The notes under the pieces are model-generated. The model did not search any database, was not told the origin of the DNA, and saw nothing but the letters and a program-made list of their open reading frames with translations. This document shows, piece after piece, positions 40,672 to 48,473 of a stretch of DNA of 64,000 bases (position 1 is the stretch's first letter; the number at the start of each line of letters is the position of its first letter). The DNA comes from Thiorhodovibrio frisius. GTDB taxonomy: Bacteria; Pseudomonadota; Gammaproteobacteria; Chromatiales; Chromatiaceae. The stretch is taken from positions 3,776,501-3,840,500 of the forward strand of contig NZ_CP121471.1 of NCBI RefSeq assembly GCF_033954835.1. The letters run 5' to 3'. The position numbers and the translations under genes were made by a program.

Positions 40672-42513
40672 GTCCACGGACGCAAGAGTCATATTCACGT
40701 CGGCATCGAGTGACAGCTCCGACTTGGCGCGCAGCCGGGTCTCGAACGCCAGTTCCGGAATCAACACCACCGTGCGCCGCTCCTCCTGCGCCACCACCAC
40801 GCCCCGCCCGCGCCAGCCGGGATTCGCTTGCAGGTACACAAGCTTCCAGTGCTGATTGGACAGGCGCTCGGCCTTGCGCACTGCGGCTCCGGCCACCTCG
40901 GCCTGACTGGCGCGCGCGGCGACCTCGCTGGCATCCAGCACCGGCTCACCGCGCAGATGCGCCCGCAACTGCTGATGCACCAGCAAATCGGCATAGCGGC
41001 GCAGCGGGCTGGTGGCGCGCGCATAAAGCGGCAGGCCCAGGCCGCCATGCGCACCGGGCTCCACCGCCATCCGCGTGGGCTTAAAACAGCGCCGATAGGC
41101 GTACATGCCAGACAGCGTCTCCGGCTGCTCGATGCGCTCCGGCGGCGGCTGCACGGCAAAGGGGATGGCAAGCGCGCGATCCTGGCAAAAGCGCGCTGCG
41201 GCCTCGCCGGCCATCAGCATGGCGTCGGTGACCAAATCGCGCGCGGCCAAGCGTTCGATCGGCTCGATTGCCACTTGGCCGTCGCGCAACCGCACACTGA
41301 CCTCCGGCAGATCGATACGGGCGGACTGATTGGCCGCACGCCGGGCGCGGAAGCGCTCGGCGATTTGCATGAGCGACGCGAAGGGCTGTTCCTCCAACCG
41401 CTGCTCAGCCTCGGCGTAGCTCAGGCGCTCAACCCGCACCCAGCTCGGATGAATTTCGATATCGGCCAGCTCGCCTTCCTCGGTGCAGCGAAAGCCGAAG
41501 GACAGGGCCGGGGAGACCTCTTGCAGACCCACACCGAGCGCTGCGGTCGCCGCCTCTGGCAGCATGGTCACCGCCCCTTCTGGCAAGTACAGCGTGGCCC
41601 CGCGCGCGCGCGCCTCGAGGTCGAGTTCCGAGCCTGGCGCCACCAAGGCGGCCACATCGGCCACATGCACCCAGATGCGTTCGCCATCCAGGCTGATGGC
41701 ATCGTCCGGGTCCTGATTGCCAGCGTCATCAATCGCGAAAGCCGGCAGGCCTGTCAGATCCAGGCGTGATTCCTCGACCAACTCGGGCAGCGCCAACTCG
41801 GGTGCCGCGAGCGCCACGCCGAAGCGTCGCGGATGCGGATTATGCTCGGGCGGCCAATGCCCAATGCGCAGCAGGAATTCATGCGCCTTCGCCGGCTGCT
41901 CAGCCACATTGAAGTGTTTAAGAATGCGCGAGTGCTCGCTCTGCTGATAGGCCACACGCTCGACCTCGCGCAGGCGCTCGGCATCCTCTGGGGCCAGCGC
42001 GCGCTGCTCGACGCGAGCAACGAAATCCGTCCAGTCCTGCTCAGCGCGCGCCTTTGCCTCGCGCTGCTCGCGCTCCTCGGCAATCGCCTCGGCCGAGCGC
42101 GGGTGGATCGCATCGGGCGCGCCCTCGAACAGCACGCCTTCCATGACCAACTGCCAGGTCGCCCAGACAGCCGCAGGGGAGGACTCGCCATGAATCAGCT
42201 CGGCCAAATCGGCCAGGGTGGTGGTCTCGCCATCGAGCAACTCCCAGGCCTCCTCGACACTCCCGCCATCACCGGCCAGTTCGCCAAGCCCATTGGTAAG
42301 ATCAGCAAGCCGGCGCAGCGGGCCCGGATGCAGCATCACCACGTCTTTGGGGCGCACGCGCTTGGTCTGACTGCCTTCGAGCTCGATCTCGATTTTGTCG
42401 TCGAGCGCGCTGACCCGCGCCGGGCGGGACTTGTAGAGCACCAGCGCATCGACGCGCGGGCTGCCTTGATGAATGGACAAGATGAAGCTATCTCCCAGAG
42501 AATGGCGCAGCAA
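40630..42513 (-). CDS. RNB-domain exoribonuclease (RNase II/R-like)
   Basis: 627 residues. It is a cytoplasmic 3'-5' exoribonuclease. The catalytic RNB motif IDDAGNQDPDDAIS with its four aspartates lies at 261-274. RYADLLVHQQLRAHL and a short C-terminal S1-like OB segment (GRGVVVAQEERRTVVLIPEL) follow. The N-terminal ~250 residues are a winged-helix/OB region unlike the E. coli RNase II cold-shock domains, as in the shorter RNB proteins of cyanobacteria and Chromatiales. ATG 42513 is used; a TTG at 42480 with GGGAG upstream is another option. It overlaps the previous gene by 42 bp tail to tail. Confidence 0.9.
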   Translation of the reverse strand: MLRHSLGDSFILSIHQGSPRVDALVLYKSRPARVSALDDKIEIELEGSQTKRVRPKDVVMLHPGPLRRLADLTNGLGELAGDGGSVEEAWELLDGETTTLADLAELIHGESSPAAVWATWQLVMEGVLFEGAPDAIHPRSAEAIAEEREQREAKARAEQDWTDFVARVEQRALAPEDAERLREVERVAYQQSEHSRILKHFNVAEQPAKAHEFLLRIGHWPPEHNPHPRRFGVALAAPELALPELVEESRLDLTGLPAFAIDDAGNQDPDDAISLDGERIWVHVADVAALVAPGSELDLEARARGATLYLPEGAVTMLPEAATAALGVGLQEVSPALSFGFRCTEEGELADIEIHPSWVRVERLSYAEAEQRLEEQPFASLMQIAERFRARRAANQSARIDLPEVSVRLRDGQVAIEPIERLAARDLVTDAMLMAGEAAARFCQDRALAIPFAVQPPPERIEQPETLSGMYAYRRCFKPTRMAVEPGAHGGLGLPLYARATSPLRRYADLLVHQQLRAHLRGEPVLDASEVAARASQAEVAGAAVRKAERLSNQHWKLVYLQANPGWRGRGVVVAQEERRTVVLIPELAFETRLRAKSELSLDADVNMTLASVDLPELDGRFRLFGG

Positions 42514-42604
42514 GAATGGCAGTCGCGATGGTGGCGACCAGGCGCGGGGCGCAATCCGCTCACACTACCCCAGTCAGCCCAGGGCAGTCATCTTTAGCGT
42601 GCAA

Positions 42605-42661
42605 TATACCAATCGCAAATGATTTTCGGGTTTGGGCCGAAATCTGAAAGGGTTTCGGTAT
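42605..42661 (+). repeat. F1 short form (57 bp)
   Basis: TATACCAATCGCAAATGATT then TTCGGGTTTGGGCCGAAATC and TGAAAGGGTTTCGGTAT. The ends match the full element and the centre is deleted at the same place as in the copy at 27598-27655. Confidence 0.85.
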
Positions 42662-42666
42662 GGCAG

Positions 42667-42697
42667 CTTCATGCTCTGGGGTGGCCGGAGCCATGAC
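42667..42697 (-). repeat. F2 repeat, partial copy abutting the F1 short form
   Basis: CTTCATGCTCTGGGGTGGCC then GGAGCCATGAC. The hairpin half that other copies show is missing, apparently replaced by the adjacent F1 element (5 bp away). Confidence 0.65.
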
Positions 42698-42749
42698 GGT
42701 TAAGAATCATGCCCGTGCGAGACGGGCCTCAGCAGACAGGCATTCGCTC

Positions 42750-43784
42750 ATGAACACCCAGTGGCAGAGTTTTATCACAGCGCATGGCGGAACCCTCGAC
42801 GCCTCCACCAAGGTACGTTTTCCCGACATGCCCATCGAGGCCGAGTGCGCGCTCTGCGCCCTGGGCGAACTTGGCGTGATTGCGATCGATGGCGCCGAGG
42901 CGACCGATTTTCTGCAGGCGCAGCTCAGTAACGACCTGCGCGAACTCTCCGACACCCATGCGCAGCTCAGCAGCCACTGCAACGCCAAGGGACGCATGTT
43001 GGCCAATTTCCGCGTACTGCGCCAGGGCAAGGGCTACCGTTTGATTCTGCCGCGCGAGCAGATCGCCGCCGTGCTGCCACGGCTAAAAATGTTCGTGCTG
43101 CGCGCGCAAGTCGACCTCGTTGATTTGAGCGACGAAATTGTCTGCCTTGGCCTGATCGGCGCATGCATGAGTCCGCTGCTGACAGACCGCTTCGGTTCAC
43201 TGCCCGACAGCGACAATGGCCTGGTCCGCCAAGGGGATGAGTGCCTGATTCGCATCGCCGGCCCGATCCCGCGCTGGCTGTTTGTCGGCCCGCCCTCTGC
43301 GGCCGAGAGCCTGTGGCAGCAGGCGCGGGAAAAGGACGCGGCCCTGGCCGGCGGCGACCTCTGGTCCCTGCACGACATCCGCGCCGCCATTCCCACCATC
43401 ACGGCCGCCACCCGCGCGCTTTTCGTGCCCCAGATGACCAATATGCACCTGATTGATGGCGTGAGCTTCCACAAAGGCTGCTACACGGGCCAGGAAGTAG
43501 TCGCGCGCATGCAATACCTCGGCAAGCTCAAACGGCGCATGTATCTCAGCGAGGTCGCACTTGACCAGCCTCCCGCCCCCGGCAGCCTTCTCGACTCCGC
43601 CGGCAGCCAGTCTGGTCAGGGGGCGGGTGCGGTCGTGGATGCCAGGCTCAACGCCGCTGGCCACTGCGAGCTGCTCGCGGTGGCAGAAATCGCCGCCGTC
43701 GAACGCAATGACCTAAGGCTGGCGGAGACCGGCACGCCGCTAAAATTGCAGCCACCCCCTTACGGCTTTCCGCAGGAGGTTTGA
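42750..43784 (+). CDS. ygfZ: tRNA-modifying / Fe-S maintenance protein YgfZ (folate-binding, GcvT-like)
   Basis: 344 residues from ATG 42750 (MNTQWQSFITAHGG); the frame extends 30 codons upstream through repeats and is not used. YgfZ is a folate-binding protein that supports Fe-S enzymes such as MiaB. The diagnostic K-G-C-Y-x-G-Q-E motif is present as HKGCYTGQEVVARM. ALGELGVIAIDGAEATDFLQAQLSND, in parts, marks the N-terminal domain. It is monocistronic, convergent with dsbA. Confidence 0.92.
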   Translation: MNTQWQSFITAHGGTLDASTKVRFPDMPIEAECALCALGELGVIAIDGAEATDFLQAQLSNDLRELSDTHAQLSSHCNAKGRMLANFRVLRQGKGYRLILPREQIAAVLPRLKMFVLRAQVDLVDLSDEIVCLGLIGACMSPLLTDRFGSLPDSDNGLVRQGDECLIRIAGPIPRWLFVGPPSAAESLWQQAREKDAALAGGDLWSLHDIRAAIPTITAATRALFVPQMTNMHLIDGVSFHKGCYTGQEVVARMQYLGKLKRRMYLSEVALDQPPAPGSLLDSAGSQSGQGAGAVVDARLNAAGHCELLAVAEIAAVERNDLRLAETGTPLKLQPPPYGFPQEV

Positions 43785-43821
43785 GCCATCTTCCGCCATC
43801 TCAAAGCCAGCGGGGCCTCGC

Positions 43822-44463
43822 TTATTGGTCGAGTTCCTGCACGATCAGCGCATCGATCACCTCGAAGGTGCGCTCCCGGCTGCCGGCCTGGCTCGGGCTA
43901 GTGACATAGGCGCCGTTGACCACCAGCGTGGGAACGCTGGTAATACCAAAACGGGTGGCGAAATCGGCCGATTTGCGCACCTGCATATCGACCGGAAAGG
44001 ACATATAAGCCGCGCGAAAGGCGTCCTCATCAATGCCCTGTTCGGCGGCAAAGGCGATCAACTCCTCATCGCTGAACAAGGGCCGGCGTTCCTCCTGCAG
44101 TGCCTTGAATAATGGCTCGTGCAATTGCTCAAGCGCGCCGATCTGCTCGGCGGCAAAAAAGGCCTTGGCATGATTGACCCAGCGCACTGAATTGGCTGCC
44201 GGAACACGGCGGAATTTCACCTGTTCGGGCTGCCGGGCCAGCCATTGCTTGAGATCCGGCTCCAGATGATAGCAATGCGGACAGCCGTACCAGAAGAACT
44301 CCAGCACCTCCATGCTGCCATCCTCCTCCCCTGCCGGCTCAAACCACTGTGGCTGCTCAACCGCAAGGTAATCGACACCCTCTTCGATGTCGCTTGCGTA
44401 TGCCAGGCCCAGAGTGGAACCGATCAGCATCAATAGCAGTAGGGGTAGACGAAAACCAGACAT
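43822..44463 (-). CDS. dsbA: Thiol:disulfide interchange protein DsbA
   Basis: 213 residues with signal peptide (about 1-23, LGLAYAS). It is the periplasmic oxidase of protein thiols. The thioredoxin-fold active site is CPHC in FFWYGCPHCYHLEPDL; the cis-proline loop is GITSVPTLVVNG. A TTTCCTCTC region (GAGAGGAAA on the coding strand) gives a good ribosome-binding site. The gene is alone, with ubiA next upstream. Confidence 0.95.
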   Translation of the reverse strand: MSGFRLPLLLLMLIGSTLGLAYASDIEEGVDYLAVEQPQWFEPAGEEDGSMEVLEFFWYGCPHCYHLEPDLKQWLARQPEQVKFRRVPAANSVRWVNHAKAFFAAEQIGALEQLHEPLFKALQEERRPLFSDEELIAFAAEQGIDEDAFRAAYMSFPVDMQVRKSADFATRFGITSVPTLVVNGAYVTSPSQAGSRERTFEVIDALIVQELDQ

Positions 44464-44559
44464 GAGCAGTTTCCTCTCTGCGGATAATTCTTCTTGAGCG
44501 AAGGTTGCCGCGCACAGCCGATCCGCGACCGGTCAAGCCAGCCACCCTCTGAATAAGGT

Positions 44560-44606
44560 TCATAGTCCCGGCCACCCCGGAGAATGAATCTGCTGTTTCA
44601 GAGTAA
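44560..44606 (+). repeat. F2 repeat copy supplying the ubiA 3' end
   Basis: CATAGTCCCGGCCACCCCGG then AGAATGAATCTGCTGTTTCA and GAGTAA. Read on the minus strand it encodes the last ten residues of UbiA ([10 protein letters not shown]) and its stop codon. Confidence 0.8.
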
Positions 44607-45498
44607 GGTAGTTGATTGCGACCCCTGCGAACACGACCATGCCGTAGTAATTATTGTTCAAAAACGCATGAAAACAGCGCTCGGGCTCGCGCCCAATGAT
44701 GAGCCACTGCTGATAGAGGGCCAGCCCCGCAGCCACCGCAAGGCTCGCGTAGTAAGCAAAGCCCAGACCCGCGCCCAGCCCGACCCCAACCAGCAGCGCA
44801 AGCATCAGCACCTGCAGCAGACCAACCACCAGTCGATCCTGTTGGCCGAAGAGGATGGCAGTGGATTTAATGCCAATCTTGAGATCATCCTCGCGATCAA
44901 CCATGGCGTACTGGGTATCGTAGATCAGCGCCCAGACCACAGCGGCAATAAAAATCAGCCAGGCGAAGCCGGGAATACTGCCATTGATCGCCATAAAGGC
45001 CATGGGCACCGCCCAGCCAAAGGCCGCGCCCAGAAACACCTGCGGCAGATGGGTGAAACGCTTCATGAAGGGATAGATGGCCGCGAGCCCCACCGCAACA
45101 AAGGACAGGGCCACCGTCTGCCAGTTGAGCATCAGCACCAGAGCAAAGGCCAGCAGGCAAAGCACCACAAAGACCCCGAGCGCCTCACCCGGGCGGATAA
45201 TCCCCGCCGCCAGCGGCCGCGCCATGGTGCGCCGCACATGGCCGTCAAAGTCGCGATCAGCATAGTCGTTGATGGCACAACCGGCCGAGCGCATCAGCAC
45301 CACGCCGAGCACAAAGATCACCACCACAGCCCAGGGCGGCTGCCCGTCCCCGGCAATCCAGAGCGCCCAGAGCGCCGGCCACATCAGCAGAAAAATGCCA
45401 ATCGGCCGATGCAGGCGCACGAGTTCATAGTATGCACGCAGGCGCTCGCGCAATCGCAGACCGCGCGCAGCAGCGAGTTTGACGTCAGGTACGGACAT
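44560..45498 (-). CDS. ubiA: 4-Hydroxybenzoate polyprenyltransferase
   Basis: 312 residues from ATG 45498 ([13 protein letters not shown]); a start at 45525 adds 9 residues. It is an integral membrane prenyltransferase of ubiquinone synthesis. [19 protein letters not shown], the first Asp motif [15 protein letters not shown] and the second [17 protein letters not shown] are canonical. About eight transmembrane helices. The C-terminal ...[13 protein letters not shown] is unusual: its last ten residues are encoded by an F2 repeat, so the native stop seems to have been replaced. Confidence 0.95.
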   Translation of the reverse strand: MSVPDVKLAAARGLRLRERLRAYYELVRLHRPIGIFLLMWPALWALWIAGDGQPPWAVVVIFVLGVVLMRSAGCAINDYADRDFDGHVRRTMARPLAAGIIRPGEALGVFVVLCLLAFALVLMLNWQTVALSFVAVGLAAIYPFMKRFTHLPQVFLGAAFGWAVPMAFMAINGSIPGFAWLIFIAAVVWALIYDTQYAMVDREDDLKIGIKSTAILFGQQDRLVVGLLQVLMLALLVGVGLGAGLGFAYYASLAVAAGLALYQQWLIIGREPERCFHAFLNNNYYGMVVFAGVAINYLTLKQQIHSPGWPGL

Positions 45499-45700
45499 GA
45501 GCCATCGCGAAAGCCAAAAAAACAAGCCCTGGATTATGCCACAGCCAAGCGCTCAGGCGCAGAAGAGGCCGCCGGTACAGCCATGCGCTGCGGGGTATTA
45601 GCCCTCGCGCTCGAGTCCAGGCCATTTGCAAAACCCTGATGACCAGAACAACAAGATTCATGTCACTGGACAGGAATGGCTTGATGGCCAGACGAGAGGC

Positions 45701-47035
45701 TCACAACCGACGCGTCAGCAGACCAAACTGACCGACCCCGGCGCTCTGGGCCATCGCCGGCACGCCCAGGCGCACGCTCCAGCCCGAGCCGGGAGCAACC
45801 TCGAGCGGCTGGCCCTGACTGTCTGTCAGCTGATCGCAGGCGAATGCATGGTTGCCGGCGGGCGTGAGCAGTTCGAGCCGGTCACCGCGCGCGAAGCGGT
45901 TTTTGACCGCGATCTCGGCGAGACCGGCCGCAGCATCATAGTCAGTCACCTCGCCGACAAATATGGCGCCAACATTGCGCGAGACGCCGTCCTGATAGTT
46001 CTGCAACTGTTCGGGCGCGTGGCGTTGGAAAAACCCGGCTGTGTAGCCACGGTTGGCCAGACCCTCGAGCTGCTCCAGCCAGCGTGGCTCAAAGGGGAGA
46101 CCGGCACAGGCGGCATTGATGGCCTGGCGGTAGACCTGGGTGGCACGAGCGCTGTAGTAGTGGGATTTGGTGCGCCCTTCAATCTTCAGACAATCAATGC
46201 CGATATCGACCAGCGCGGCAACATGCTCGACGGCGCGCAGATCCTTGGCATTGAGTATGTAGGTGCCGTTTTCGTCCTCGAACACCGGCAGCAGTTCGCC
46301 GGGGCGCTGCGCTTCTTCGAGCACGTAGCCCTGATCAGCCTGGGCGGCGGTTCCAAGCCGGTATTCCCAGCGACAGGCGTTGGTGCAACTGCCCTGATTG
46401 GCGTCGCGATGATTAAAGTAACCGGACAGCAGGCAGCGCCCGGAGTAGGCGATACAAAGTGCGCCGTGGATAAAGACTTCCAGCTCGATATCCGGGCACT
46501 GCTGGCGAATCTCGGCAATTTCCGCCAGCGACAGCTCGCGCGACAGAATCACCCGCGCAATCCCCTGTCGCCGCCAAAAGCGCACCGCCGCCGCATTGGT
46601 GGTATTGGCCTGCACCGACAGATGAATGGGCATATCCGGCCAGTGCTGGCAAACAAGATCGATCAGCCCGGGGTCGGACATGATGAGCGCATCGGGCACA
46701 TCGGCTGCATCATCCGGGCTCAGAATGGGGCGCAAATCCTCAACAAAGGTGCGCAGCTTGGCGCCATGGGGCACCAGATTTACGGCCAGATAGAAGCGAC
46801 GACCGAGCGCATGGGCGGCGCGAATGCCGGTGATCAGATTCTTGCCGGTAAAATCGTTGTTGCGCACCCGCAGGCTGTAGCGCGGAATGCCGGCATAGAC
46901 GGCGTCGGCACCATAGGCGAGCGCATAGTCGAGATTGCGTCGGGTGCCGGCCGGCGCCAAGAGTTCGGGGCCGGTGCCAATTGCCGGGTTGTCTACCGGA
47001 TTGGCTGCCGGGTTTGCCGCTGGATTGGCGGTCAA
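45701..47035 (-). CDS. trhP: Peptidase U32 family protein, TrhP/YegQ type (tRNA hydroxylation)
   Basis: 444 residues. The U32 signature ELEVFIHGALCIAYSGRCLLS, in parts (EVFIHGALCIAYSGRC), plus GSCTNACRWEY and ELLAPAGTRRNLDYALAYGAD identify it. In E. coli YegQ/TrhP takes part in the prephenate-dependent first step of 5-hydroxyuridine formation in tRNA. The start is a TTG (47035) overlapping the TGA of the upstream gene as TTGA, with GGTGGA upstream; no ATG is suitable. The N-terminus is a repetitive NPAANPAANPVDNPA tail. Translationally coupled to the ChaN-PDZ gene. Confidence 0.88.
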   Translation of the reverse strand: MTANPAANPAANPVDNPAIGTGPELLAPAGTRRNLDYALAYGADAVYAGIPRYSLRVRNNDFTGKNLITGIRAAHALGRRFYLAVNLVPHGAKLRTFVEDLRPILSPDDAADVPDALIMSDPGLIDLVCQHWPDMPIHLSVQANTTNAAAVRFWRRQGIARVILSRELSLAEIAEIRQQCPDIELEVFIHGALCIAYSGRCLLSGYFNHRDANQGSCTNACRWEYRLGTAAQADQGYVLEEAQRPGELLPVFEDENGTYILNAKDLRAVEHVAALVDIGIDCLKIEGRTKSHYYSARATQVYRQAINAACAGLPFEPRWLEQLEGLANRGYTAGFFQRHAPEQLQNYQDGVSRNVGAIFVGEVTDYDAAAGLAEIAVKNRFARGDRLELLTPAGNHAFACDQLTDSQGQPLEVAPGSGWSVRLGVPAMAQSAGVGQFGLLTRRL

Positions 47036-48186
47036 TGCAGTTCCACCGTCACCATCAGGCGCTCGGGCTCGCCGATGAGTCCCGGGCGCAAAGCTTCCAC
47101 GACCAAGCGTTCCCCCGGTGTGGCGTCGATCATAGCGATGCGCACATCGGCGTAGTCCTCAATGGTGCGCTCGCCAATGCGCACCAGACGGTCGCCTTCC
47201 TTGAGCCCAGCGTCCCTGGCACCACTCTCAGCCGCAAAGCCCTGGATGCCAATACCCTCGCCGTCCGACTCAATATCCAGCATGACGCCAAGCAGGCCAC
47301 GCTCGGGCAATTCTGCGGGCTGCGGAAACAGCAGATAATCGGCCCGCTCAGGCGCAAAGGCATAATGGGTGCCGTTCAAAATGGTAACCATTTCCACCGG
47401 ACGGCGCCGCTTGAGCCTTTGCGGGATGCCCTGACCATATTCGATGTGTCCACTACCGGCCAGCACAACCAGGGTCGTCCCAGGGTGCATCTCCAGATAG
47501 CGCGCCGCCTGCTCCGCCATGCCCTCGTCCCACAGGAGTTGCACCGCGAGAAAACGCTCGAAGTCGCTATCCGGGCCTTGCGGATGCAGATCAAAGACGG
47601 CTTTGATACGCTCCCGATAAGCAGGATCGGACGCATCGAGTTGCGTCGGCAGCCGGGCGCGCTCCTCGGCTGACAGGGCATCGAGCCCCTGGCCGCCGAC
47701 TTTTTCGGTCAACTCCTTGGGCACATTGAGCGCGATCAGCGCGATGCCATGCTCGCGCGCGAAGTGCAAAATGGGGCGGTAGAGCCGGTAGTCGAAGCGC
47801 CAGCGGTCAAAATATTCAGTCTGCTTGAGCATATCCTGTTCGCTGATGTCGCCCGCGACATAGGCATCGAGCACTGACTGGAACGGCTGCTGGAAAAATT
47901 CCATCCCGATCGCCAGCGGCTTGCCACGCGCGTGCAGTCGCTCGATGATGGCCAGTTGGTTGAGATGATCGGCATAGCTGTCGTGCGTCTCGCCGATAAA
48001 CACAGCATCCTGATCGGCAATGCGCTCGATCAGATCCTCAAGCCCGACCAGGCTGGTCATGTCAAGCACCTGGGTGCTCGCGACGGCTTGCTCGGCTGTG
48101 GCTGCCTCCGCGTCCATGGCGACACCCGGCGGCACTTGCGCACTGACTGCAAACAACGGAAAGCACATCAGGAGGAGACCAAGCAT
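47032..48186 (-). CDS. ChaN-like (DUF399/Tiki-fold) exported protein with PDZ domain
   Basis: 384 residues if started at ATG 48186, which puts the hydrophobic signal (MLGLLLMCFPLFAVSA) at the N-terminus. An ATG at 48315 or the frame to 48381 lies in or near an F1 repeat. The ChaN fold covers about 55-275: AVFIGETHDSYADHLNQ, GMEFFQQPFQ, VLAGSGHIEYGQGIPQRL (metal/haem-type ligands). A PDZ domain follows at about 300-384 (GIQGFAAESGARDAGLKEGDRLVRIGE in pieces). Such proteins are proposed to bind haem or act as metalloproteases. Periplasmic or outer-membrane associated. Confidence 0.8.
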   Translation of the reverse strand: MLGLLLMCFPLFAVSAQVPPGVAMDAEAATAEQAVASTQVLDMTSLVGLEDLIERIADQDAVFIGETHDSYADHLNQLAIIERLHARGKPLAIGMEFFQQPFQSVLDAYVAGDISEQDMLKQTEYFDRWRFDYRLYRPILHFAREHGIALIALNVPKELTEKVGGQGLDALSAEERARLPTQLDASDPAYRERIKAVFDLHPQGPDSDFERFLAVQLLWDEGMAEQAARYLEMHPGTTLVVLAGSGHIEYGQGIPQRLKRRRPVEMVTILNGTHYAFAPERADYLLFPQPAELPERGLLGVMLDIESDGEGIGIQGFAAESGARDAGLKEGDRLVRIGERTIEDYADVRIAMIDATPGERLVVEALRPGLIGEPERLMVTVELH

Positions 48187-48283
48187 GGACGCGCGCCAGT
48201 GGCGCAACGCCCCGGAGAAGCGGGAGTGGCTGAACACAGGTCTGATTCCTCCGCGATGAAAGACTGATGACCGCGCGCTGGAC

Positions 48284-48400
48284 GATACCCTAAGATGCTG
48301 GGTGACACTAACCATGATGTATTCACGGTGTCCCCAGTTGCCACCCACCTTGCCGTCACCCGGCCCAGAACGAGCCGACATCTCAAGGAGTTTCGGTATA
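48284..48400 (+). repeat. F1 element with internal deletion of the left half
   Basis: The right half from TATTCACGGTGTCCCC through GCCGTCACCCGGCCCAGAAC to AGTTTCGGTATA is clear. The left end (GATACCCTAAG) is only loosely like F1. Confidence 0.65.
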
Positions 48401-48473
48401 CATCAGGTTGCGCGGTACTGGGTACAACCCCAAACTTGCTCGGAGTTGATCGGTTCAACGGCCAATATGCTCG

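Noticed and set aside
45636-45684. An eleventh F2 copy near ATTCATGTCACTGGACAGG
   Set aside because: Only about 20 bases resemble the hairpin half and the conserved CC(A/C)CCCCGG block is absent.
45626-47155. A 509-codon open frame on the plus strand opposite trhP
   Set aside because: It is antisense to a gene with clear U32 motifs, has no ribosome-binding site, and its composition mirrors the codon bias of the minus-strand gene.
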